DNA of 26,871 nt from JBBTSB01 sp964355775 (GTDB lineage Bacteria > Patescibacteriota > Minisyncoccia > 2-02-FULL-40-12 > IGHO2-01-FULL-4-A). The stretch covers positions 1-26,871 of the forward strand of contig CAYHEP010000009.1 in assembly GCA_964355775.1 (NCBI GenBank). Reading direction: 5' to 3'. The translations under genes were made by a program, and so were the position numbers. The notes under the pieces were generated by a model that saw only the letters and a program-made list of their open reading frames with translations, was not told the origin of the DNA and ran no database searches. Of this stretch, positions 7,414 through 12,609 are shown in pieces (position 1 is the first letter of the stretch; the number at the start of each line of letters is the position of its first letter).

Positions 7414-10289
7414 TGTCTATGAAAAAATACCTTCCCGCACAAATCGAAAAAAAGTGGCAGAAAAAGTGGGCTTTTGAAGTAAAGTCTGTTTCCAATCCAA
7501 AAAAGAAATTTTACAAGCTCGTAGAGTTTCCATATCCGTCGGGGAATTTGCACATGGGACATTGGTACTCGTACTCGGTGCCGGACATCTATGCGCGTTT
7601 CAAGCAGATGCAGGGGTATGATGTGATGTACCAGATGGGCTTCGATGCTTTTGGACTTCCCGCCGAAAATGCCGCCATCAATCGGGGTATTCACCCCGAC
7701 GTTTGGACGAAACAAAATATTAAGCATATGCGTAAACAGATGGAGTCCATGGGCGCGATGTTTGACTGGTCGCGCATGGTCTCCACGATCGATCCGGACT
7801 ACTACCGCTGGACGCAGTGGATCTTTTTGCAATTTTACAAAGCCGGGCTGGCGTACCGGGCCAAGACAAATGTGAATTGGTGTCCCAAAGACAAAACCGT
7901 TTTGGCAAACGAGCAGGTCGTAGACGACAAGTGTGACCGCTGCGGCACAGAAGTAGAACAGCGCGAACGTGAGCAGTGGATGTACCGCATCACCAAATAC
8001 GCGGATCAGCTCCTCGAGGGTCTCGATCGCGTCGACTGGCCGGAAGTCACGAAGACGGCACAAAGGAATTGGATCGGAAAGTCGGAAGGAGCCGTAATCA
8101 ATTTCGAAATTCGAATGACGAATGACGAATCAAATTCAAATGTTCAAAATATAGAAATATTCACAACAAGACCCGACACGATTTTTGGCGCTACGTATCT
8201 TGTTTTAGCCCCAGAACACGAACTAACATCAAGGTCCGACCTTGATGTTAGTGAGGAAGTACGGGCTTATTGCGAGCAAGCAAAACGCAAGACTGCGCTA
8301 CAACGCCAAGAATCAAAAGAAAAAACCGGAGTAGAGTTGAAAGATATGAAGGCGATCAATCCTGCGAACGGTGAGGAAATTCCTATTTGGGTTGCTGATT
8401 ATGTCCTTGGAAATTATGGCACTGGTGCAATCATGGCTGTCCCGGCGCACGATGAACGCGATGGGGAGTTTGCAAAGAAATTTAATTTGACTTTTAGTAA
8501 TGCTGAGCTCGTTGATACGGAGAAAATTATAAAATCACTCAATCAGGAAAGTAAAACAAATTGCCTCATCGTCCACGGATGTCCGAGTAGAAAAGAAGAT
8601 ATGATGGATTTATCGAATGGAAGACATGATAAACATTGGATGCCGTGGCTTCGCTCTCGATTAGACGAATCTGGAATTCCCACCAAAATTGTACTCATGC
8701 CAGAACCATGGGCGCCGTCATACGAGGCATGGAAAAAAGAGTTTGAAAAAAATGAGGTGAACGACAATACTATTTTAATTGGCCACAGCTGTGGAAGCGC
8801 CTTTCTTGTGCATTGGCTAGGGGAAACAAAAAGAAAAATAAAAACTCTCATTCTTGTTGGACCGTGGAAAATTGCCAGATCGCCCGAAAAACAAAGATTT
8901 TATGATTTTGACATCAGTTCGGAAATAAAAAAACTGACCAGCGAAATCATTTATTTCACCTCGGACACTGAAAAAGAAGACGGAAAGAAAAGTTTAGAAA
9001 TGTACTACAAAATTCTTGGAGGAAAAATAGTGAGCCTCCCCAATAGAGGACACTATACATTTGAGGACATGGGGACTGACGAGTTTCCTGAATTACTTGA
9101 AGAACTGGGAAAATATCTCGTCGCACAAAAGAAAACCACCTATCGTCTCCACGATTGGATCCTCTCTCGTCAGCGCTATTGGGGCACGCCGATCCCGATG
9201 ATTTTCTGCAAAGATTGCGGATATCAGCCAGTGGGGGAAGAAGATTTGCCAGTCAAACTGCCCAAACTCGACAACTATCTGCCCGCCGATGATGGCTCAT
9301 CGCCACTCGCACGTGCAGAAAAATGGGTCAATACAAAGTGCCCACAGTGCGGAAAGTCAGCCCAGCGCGAGACGGATACTATGGATACGTTTGTGGATTC
9401 AAGCTGGTATTTTTTGAGGTATACGGATCCGCACAACAAGAACGAATTCGCAAGCAAAGAAAAAATGGCCGAGTGGTTGCCCGTGGATCTCTACACGGGC
9501 GGTGCCGAGCACAATACGATGCATTTGCTGTACTCGCGCTTTTTCATTAAGGCGATGCATGAGCTTGGCTTGGTGGACTTCGATGAGCCTTTTAAAGTCC
9601 GTAGAAATCATGGCACCGTGCTTGGTCCCGATGGAGCAAAGATGTCCAAGTCCAAAGGCAACGTGATAGACCCCGACAAAGAAGTCGCCGAGTTTGGCGC
9701 CGATGCTGTTCGCATGTATCTCGCATTTTTGGGTCCGTATGATACGTTCAATGGTCCGTGGGCACCGCATGGGATCGTGGGCATATCAAGATTTCTCCAA
9801 AAAATTTGGAAACTTGCTCACAATGACGAAATTCGAATGACGAATGACGAATCAATTTCTCAATTACATAAAACAATCAAAAAAGTAGGAGAGGACATAG
9901 AGAATCTTCATTTCAACACTGCGATTTCAGAGTTGATGAAGTTCCTAAATTCATTCGACATTCGTAATTCGTCATTCGACATTTTCCTCAAGCTCCTCGC
10001 TCCTTTTGCGCCTCATCTTGCCGAAGATCTGTGGAGTCGCGATCACGCAACCAGCATCCATCTTGAGCCTTGGCCAGTATATGACCCAAATCGCATAGTC
10101 GAATCTACTGTCCAATTTGTAATCCAAATCAACGGCAAAACGCGTGGAATGATCACGTTGCCGGTGGATAGTGATGAGTCAGTAGTGCGTAGTGAGGCTG
10201 AAAAAGATGAAAAACTTAAAAAATACTTCGTTTCGCCTGTCAAAAAGACTATTTTTATCCCCAAGAAGCTCATCAACTTTATACTCTAG
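7413..10289 (+). CDS. leuS: Leucyl-tRNA synthetase with an inserted alpha/beta-hydrolase domain
   Basis: The 958-residue protein is a bacterial-type LeuRS. It has HMGH at residues 47-50, an editing (CP1) domain with TTRPDT at 251-256 and HDERD at 346-350, SRQRYWG after the editing domain, and KMSKS at 743-747, then the anticodon-binding and C-terminal domains (VQINGKTRG). Between the HDERD region and YRLHDWILSRQRYWG lie about 185 extra residues (about 381-568) that look like an RBBP9/YdeN-type serine hydrolase: a CLIVHG strand, the nucleophile elbow GHSCGS (Ser459), Asp518 and His547. Frame is continuous on both sides. Three GAATGACGAAT repeats and a 31-base palindrome are also embedded. The start at 7413 overlaps the previous stop; the Met two codons later is possible. 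Confidence 0.93.
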   Translation: MSMKKYLPAQIEKKWQKKWAFEVKSVSNPKKKFYKLVEFPYPSGNLHMGHWYSYSVPDIYARFKQMQGYDVMYQMGFDAFGLPAENAAINRGIHPDVWTKQNIKHMRKQMESMGAMFDWSRMVSTIDPDYYRWTQWIFLQFYKAGLAYRAKTNVNWCPKDKTVLANEQVVDDKCDRCGTEVEQREREQWMYRITKYADQLLEGLDRVDWPEVTKTAQRNWIGKSEGAVINFEIRMTNDESNSNVQNIEIFTTRPDTIFGATYLVLAPEHELTSRSDLDVSEEVRAYCEQAKRKTALQRQESKEKTGVELKDMKAINPANGEEIPIWVADYVLGNYGTGAIMAVPAHDERDGEFAKKFNLTFSNAELVDTEKIIKSLNQESKTNCLIVHGCPSRKEDMMDLSNGRHDKHWMPWLRSRLDESGIPTKIVLMPEPWAPSYEAWKKEFEKNEVNDNTILIGHSCGSAFLVHWLGETKRKIKTLILVGPWKIARSPEKQRFYDFDISSEIKKLTSEIIYFTSDTEKEDGKKSLEMYYKILGGKIVSLPNRGHYTFEDMGTDEFPELLEELGKYLVAQKKTTYRLHDWILSRQRYWGTPIPMIFCKDCGYQPVGEEDLPVKLPKLDNYLPADDGSSPLARAEKWVNTKCPQCGKSAQRETDTMDTFVDSSWYFLRYTDPHNKNEFASKEKMAEWLPVDLYTGGAEHNTMHLLYSRFFIKAMHELGLVDFDEPFKVRRNHGTVLGPDGAKMSKSKGNVIDPDKEVAEFGADAVRMYLAFLGPYDTFNGPWAPHGIVGISRFLQKIWKLAHNDEIRMTNDESISQLHKTIKKVGEDIENLHFNTAISELMKFLNSFDIRNSSFDIFLKLLAPFAPHLAEDLWSRDHATSIHLEPWPVYDPNRIVESTVQFVIQINGKTRGMITLPVDSDESVVRSEAEKDEKLKKYFVSPVKKTIFIPKKLINFIL
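8105..8133 (+). repeat. GAATGACGAAT repeat, copy 1 in leuS
   Basis: This 29-base unit with core GAATGACGAATGACGAAT is identical to 9827-9855. It encodes an EIRMTNDES-type stretch within the editing domain just before the TTRPDT motif. Confidence 0.9.
8222..8252 (+). repeat. Perfect 31-base palindrome inside leuS
   Basis: Arms ACTAACATCAAGGTC (8222-8236) and GACCTTGATGTTAGT (8238-8252) flank one C. The 15-base arms match exactly. It lies in the editing domain and encodes a polar, Ser/Asp-rich stretch. The design is the same as the metG palindrome (long exact arms, one-base centre). Confidence 0.9.
8553..9115 (+). other. RBBP9-like alpha/beta-hydrolase domain inserted in LeuRS
   Basis: This part of leuS encodes a near-complete small serine hydrolase: NCLIVHGCPS, then MPEPWAPSYEAWK, ILIGHSCGSAF, LILVGPW, IIYFTSD and NRGHYTFED. 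The order strand-elbow-Asp-His agrees with RBBP9/YdeN proteins, which are normally free-standing at about 180 residues. It sits after the editing-site Asp motif and before the hinge back into the catalytic domain, replacing most of the usual short connecting segment. Confidence 0.8.
9827..9855 (+). repeat. GAATGACGAAT repeat, copy 2 in leuS
   Basis: It is identical over 29 bases to 8105-8133 and again encodes EIRMTNDES. It lies in a linker of the anticodon-binding domain. Confidence 0.9.
9949..9984 (-). repeat. GAATGACGAAT repeat, copy 3 in leuS (inverted)
   Basis: The reverse complement contains TCGAATGACGAATTACGAAT, one base different from the core of copies 1 and 2. It encodes an IRNSSFDI stretch. 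Copies 2 and 3 form an inverted pair about 95 bases apart. Confidence 0.8.
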
Positions 10290-10323
10290 CAACCTTTATC
10301 CACTCTTCGGCGTCGTACTAGTA

Positions 10324-10352
10324 TTGCAGTGAATACTCCGCAAGACTATACT
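10324..10352 (+). promoter_or_regulatory. Promoter of the ECF sigma-factor gene
   Basis: TTGCAG and TATACT are spaced by 17 bases. Transcription would begin near 10359, just before the inverted-repeat element at 10363-10442, so the element would form the 5' leader of the mRNA. Confidence 0.65.
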
Positions 10353-10362
10353 ACAGCCATGG

Positions 10363-10442
10363 ATCCCGTTAGAGAGTGTCATATGTCACGGTTGTACTTG
10401 GAAATATGCATTACTTTCTCTAATGGGACTCTCTAACGGGAT
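10363..10442 (+). repeat. 80-base element with terminal inverted repeats ending on the sigma-factor start codon
   Basis: The left arm ATCCCGTTAGAGAGT (10363-10377) is exactly complementary to the right arm at 10428-10442. The last two bases of the right arm are the AT of the ATG at 10441. A third, imperfect copy (TCTCTAATGGG, ending 10427) can pair with the left arm instead. The element at 15067-15143 has the same ends and layout but a different core. Confidence 0.8.
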
Positions 10443-10986
10443 GGAGCAAGAACTGTCCGAACAATTTGAAAAAATTGTCGCGCAGTATCAGCGCGACATC
10501 GTCAACTTCCATTACCGATTGGTGGGGAATCGGTTTGAGGCGGAGGATTTGGCGCAGGAAACATTTATCAAAGCGTACAAAAGGCTTGATTCCCTCAAAG
10601 AGCTGGAAAAGATGAAAAGTTGGCTGTACAGCATCGCCAGAAACGTTACGATCGATTTTTTCAGAAGCAACAAGCATCGCGCCGTTCCGCTAGACAATAT
10701 GATCCTCGAAAACTACGTGCGTGCAACGGCAGTTGACTACCGCGAGGAAGTGCTTAAGAAGGAAGTTTCGAAGGAACTCAATAAATCCCTTGAAAAACTT
10801 TCCGAGCAAGACCGTATGATCGTCAAATTGTTGTACTTTGAAGGGTTTTCCTATAAAGAGATCTGTAAGATATTGAACATTAATCAAAATACGCTAAAAA
10901 GCCGACTCCATCGGGCACGAAAGATTTTGCTGGCAGCGATCCATGCCAGCGCGCTTTTGAAGGACGTCGTTGTAGAATATTCCTAA
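10441..10986 (+). CDS. ECF-type RNA polymerase sigma factor
   Basis: The 181-residue protein has the two-domain ECF layout. Region 2 spans about residues 10-80, with NRFEAEDLAQETFIKAYKRL and SWLYSIARNVTIDFFR for core and -10 binding. Region 4 spans about 125-175, with LSEQDRMIVKLLYFEGFSYKEICKILNI and a helix-turn-helix ending in NTLKSRLHRARK for the -35. It directs RNA polymerase to a separate promoter set. ATG 10441 is preferred over the in-frame ATG 10423, because domain homology begins after 10441 and the repeat element ends there. No zinc anti-sigma gene is visible; a small membrane protein follows after 16 bases. The leader could fold over the start codon. Confidence 0.88.
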   Translation: MEQELSEQFEKIVAQYQRDIVNFHYRLVGNRFEAEDLAQETFIKAYKRLDSLKELEKMKSWLYSIARNVTIDFFRSNKHRAVPLDNMILENYVRATAVDYREEVLKKEVSKELNKSLEKLSEQDRMIVKLLYFEGFSYKEICKILNINQNTLKSRLHRARKILLAAIHASALLKDVVVEYS

Positions 10987-11002
10987 CATCAGCAAACAAG
11001 AC

Positions 11003-11308
11003 ATGCCTATCGCTCCGTCGAGCGCTTTTGCAGGGCGTGTGGTTGATCATGTTATCGCAGTTGAAAAACAGCGTCGGGCACGGATCAATATATTTTTCGC
11101 TCTGCTTGCGCTTTCACCATACGCACTCCGTCAGGGATGGTCATTGATTCGAGGTGATTTCGTATCCGTTGCTCATCTGCCCTTGGCACATGCCATACAA
11201 GCGATATACGGAGCATTCATGTCGTCATTAGCCACCTACGTACTGATTGCGGGTGGAATCGTTTTTGCTGTCTACATTGTCGGTCTTCCAAAATGGCACC
11301 GTGCTTGA
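11003..11308 (+). CDS. Small predicted membrane protein after the sigma factor
   Basis: The family is not recognised. The 101-residue product has a basic N-terminal part (EKQRRARIN), a hydrophobic segment near residues 28-45 and a second near 72-95, ending in a short basic tail. It follows the ECF sigma gene by 16 bases in the same direction. ECF genes are often followed by a membrane anti-sigma factor, so that role is conceivable, but no zinc motif (HxxxCxxC) or known anti-sigma fold is visible. Confidence 0.55.
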   Translation: MPIAPSSAFAGRVVDHVIAVEKQRRARINIFFALLALSPYALRQGWSLIRGDFVSVAHLPLAHAIQAIYGAFMSSLATYVLIAGGIVFAVYIVGLPKWHRA

Positions 11309-11338
11309 TTGAGCGCAATACCACGCCTGTGGTATACT
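11309..11338 (+). promoter_or_regulatory. Promoter, probably leaderless
   Basis: TTGAGC and TATACT are spaced by 18 bases. The -10 ends 6 bases before the ATG at 11345, so transcription should start at or beside the start codon. Confidence 0.65.
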
Positions 11339-11344
11339 GACGAT

Positions 11345-11737
11345 ATGACTGAAGGATCGTCGTCACCCTTGGAACAGGAAATCGTACGCATCGAACAAGA
11401 CCTCGCAAATAAGCGCGAGGCTTTGCGCGGTCAAAACAAAGAACTCCCACCGGACAAAGAACTACTACACTCGGTTGTCAGTGAAAAAATCCATCCTGCA
11501 ACGCCGACTCCCGCCCCAGTACCATCCGGTACGGGGCAGTCGGCACTTGCGGTGCCTCCTGAACTCCACCAAAAGGTCCAAGCGCTGGTCAATGTCGCGT
11601 TTCTCAAATCCATTGACGAGGCGATCAAAGAAGCCCGCGCAACCAACAACGCAGCCCTCATCGACGCTTTCCATGATCTCTTAGTAGACGAGCTCTACAC
11701 CCATCTCGTCGAACGTGGCAAGTTGAAAGCGTTGTAA
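11345..11737 (+). CDS. Conserved small protein of unknown function
   Basis: The 130-residue soluble protein starts with a charged coiled-coil-like helix (LEQEIVRIEQDLANKREAL). A Pro-rich linker (TPTPAPVP) follows, and then a helical C-terminal domain (PPELHQKVQALVNVAF, then EARATNNAALIDAFHDLLVDELY). The C-terminal block resembles small proteins I associate with CPR genomes, but no function is known to me. The start is set by the promoter at 11309-11338; the longer in-frame start at 11309 would lie inside that promoter. It is followed closely by the antitoxin promoter. Confidence 0.7.
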   Translation: MTEGSSSPLEQEIVRIEQDLANKREALRGQNKELPPDKELLHSVVSEKIHPATPTPAPVPSGTGQSALAVPPELHQKVQALVNVAFLKSIDEAIKEARATNNAALIDAFHDLLVDELYTHLVERGKLKAL

Positions 11738-11751
11738 AGGTATGCTATACT
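11723..11751 (+). promoter_or_regulatory. Promoter of the antitoxin / PIN remnant
   Basis: TTGAAA and TATACT are spaced by 17 bases. The -10 ends 6 bases before ATG 11758, again suggesting leaderless mRNA. The -35 lies inside the 3' end of the preceding gene. Confidence 0.7.
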
Positions 11752-11757
11752 CTCATT

Positions 11758-11955
11758 ATGAAACAAGATTCTTCCATTGTTTTTAAGCAATTGATCGCTC
11801 TTGAGCGAGTGCTTCAACGGCTCAAAGTCGCAGCGTTTTTTGCGTTGCCAAAGCAGGAGCAAAAGAATGCTGTCTATTCTCAAAAGGAACTACTCGGTGC
11901 CTTAAAAGATACACGCAGTGATATTTGGCAGGAAAGGTATGCCAAAAAAGTTTAA
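11758..11955 (+). CDS. Putative antitoxin of a PIN-toxin pair
   Basis: The 65-residue, mostly helical protein has a central LPKQEQKNAVYSQKELL segment and a basic C-terminal part (RSDIWQERYAKKV). It matches no named domain that I can identify with certainty. The antitoxin assignment rests on size, on its own promoter, and on a 17-base overlap with the start of a PIN-domain reading frame, which is the usual antitoxin-toxin order. Because the toxin is truncated, this gene may be a survivor of a decayed pair. Confidence 0.6.
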   Translation: MKQDSSIVFKQLIALERVLQRLKVAAFFALPKQEQKNAVYSQKELLGALKDTRSDIWQERYAKKV

Positions 11956-12070
11956 GGTCTTTTTTGATACCAGTGCCATTCTTGCTGGTCTCAACTCACC
12001 CACGGGAGCGGCGGGAACTCTGTTGAGTCTTTGCACCACACAACATATTGAACCATTACGCCAGTGTTGA
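11939..12070 (+). pseudogene. Truncated PIN-domain toxin (VapC-like)
   Basis: The frame encodes 43 residues and opens like a PIN ribonuclease: KVFFDTSAILAGL, with the first catalytic Asp, then SPTGAAGTLLSL. It stops after about 43 residues, whereas full PIN domains have about 130 and need three or four acidic residues. Homology seems to end near 12030, and the SAM riboswitch begins at about 12085. The toxin was therefore probably cut by a deletion or insertion that brought in the riboswitch unit. It should be inactive. Confidence 0.7.
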
Positions 12071-12084
12071 CAACCTAATAGTGC

Positions 12085-12190
12085 GTATCCAGAGAGTAGG
12101 AATGCCAAAGGGTCTAGACCCTGATGTCCTACCCGCAGCGTGCCCATAAGGCAATGTGCGAAAGTCTAGTTTCCCACTCGGGATAGATAT
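12085..12190 (+). promoter_or_regulatory. Second SAM-I (S-box clan) riboswitch
   Basis: It shares TATCCAGAGAG, the GACCC/GGCCC loop position, CCCGCA before P3 and the closing GATA with the metK leader, while its stems differ by compensatory changes. P1 is TATC (12086-12089) with GATA (12186-12189). P2 is GTAGGA (12096-12101) with TCCTAC (12127-12132). The P3 tip is TGCC/GGCA. P4 is CCC-actc-GGG (12173-12182). The pseudoknot is CTAGAC (12114-12119) with GTCTAG (12164-12169). No methionine gene follows; the next ORF is a 45-residue coiled coil at 12378. I see no convincing dedicated promoter, only a TTGACA at 12067 without a matching -10. Confidence 0.87.
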
Positions 12191-12206
12191 AGTGAACTGG
12201 ATGACG

Positions 12207-12232
12207 TCGCCCCCGAGGCGATTTTGTTTTTT
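12207..12232 (+). terminator. Intrinsic terminator of the second SAM riboswitch
   Basis: TCGCC (12207-12211) pairs with GGCGA (12217-12221) and is followed by TTTTGTTTTTT. CTCGGG (12177-12182) in P4 is complementary to CCCGAG (12212-12217), giving a six-base antiterminator. SAM binding would favour P4 and therefore termination. Confidence 0.82.
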
Positions 12233-12246
12233 CAGAAGAAAAAACA

Positions 12247-12350
12247 CCCTGCGTAGCTCCGAAAGGAGCGAAGCACGGGTACGTCGTTTCCGGGGCTACG
12301 CCATCAAAGCAACTCCCTGTCTCAATCCCGAGCAGGGAGTTGTTCTTTGA
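12247..12350 (+). other. Strongly folded leader between riboswitch and small ORF
   Basis: Two structures are visible. First, GCGTAGC (12251-12257) pairs with GCTACGC (12295-12301) and competes with the hairpin GCTCC-gaaa-GGAGC. Second, a long stem (12304-12350) has TCAAAG with CTTTGA outside and CAACTCCCTG with CAGGGAGTTG inside, separated by a TT bulge. It matches no RNA family that I recognise. It ends 15 bases before the GAGGAGG ribosome site of the small ORF. Confidence 0.6.
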
Positions 12351-12377
12351 AAAATGGGCGTGTGCGAGGAGGAAACG

Positions 12378-12515
12378 ATGCCACAGTACCAAGGATATAG
12401 ACCCGAAGTATTGAGCGAGCGTATTGATGAACTCGCTCTGAGAGTTAAGGAACTTGAGCGAATTGTCAGCGAGCTCGAACGCATTCGTAGGGCTTCAGAG
12501 ATTAAGGCCAAGTGA
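12378..12515 (+). CDS. 45-residue predicted coiled-coil protein, possibly SAM-riboswitch controlled
   Basis: ATG 12378 has an excellent Shine-Dalgarno site (GAGGAGG, 5 bases of spacing), rare in this window. The product begins MPQYQGYRPEV and continues as an amphipathic heptad helix (ERIDELALRVKELERIVSEL) rich in Leu, Glu and Arg, ending AK. The in-frame ATG at 12354 would add eight residues but has no ribosome site. No family is recognised. The gene stands alone: riboswitch, terminator and folded leader precede it, and an intrinsic terminator follows 18 bases after its stop. It might be a small regulatory or oligomerising protein; the function is unknown. Confidence 0.65.
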   Translation: MPQYQGYRPEVLSERIDELALRVKELERIVSELERIRRASEIKAK

Positions 12516-12532
12516 CGACCATGTACCAGCCA

Positions 12533-12572
12533 CCCACGCCAGCGCAACGCGCCGGCGGGGGAGTTTTTGTTT
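12533..12572 (+). terminator. Intrinsic terminator after the small ORF
   Basis: CCC-a-CGCC-a-GCG pairs with CGC-gcc-GGCG-GGG around a CAA loop, followed by AGTTTTTGTTT. It closes the riboswitch/small-ORF unit, and its T-tract overlaps the -35 of the next promoter. Confidence 0.7.
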
Positions 12573-12598
12573 ACGCAAAATCATTTTCACGGTATACT
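12570..12598 (+). promoter_or_regulatory. Promoter of the TraD/HerA-like ATPase gene
   Basis: TTTACG and TATACT are spaced by 17 bases. The -10 ends 11 bases before the ATG at 12610, leaving at most a very short leader. Confidence 0.65.
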
Positions 12599-12609
12599 TG
12601 ATCATACCC

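Noticed and set aside
8105..9984. CRISPR-like array suggested by repeated 29-mers
   Set aside because: There are only three copies, with irregular spacing and one inverted, all inside one coding frame. No cas genes are present.
12129..12392. Minus-strand frame across the second riboswitch
   Set aside because: It covers aptamer, terminator and leader hairpins and has no ribosome site. The RNA structures explain the sequence better.
12454..12609. Extended start of the TraD/HerA-like ATPase
   Set aside because: It would cover the small ORF's 3' end, the terminator and the promoter. The membrane helix and promoter support ATG 12610.
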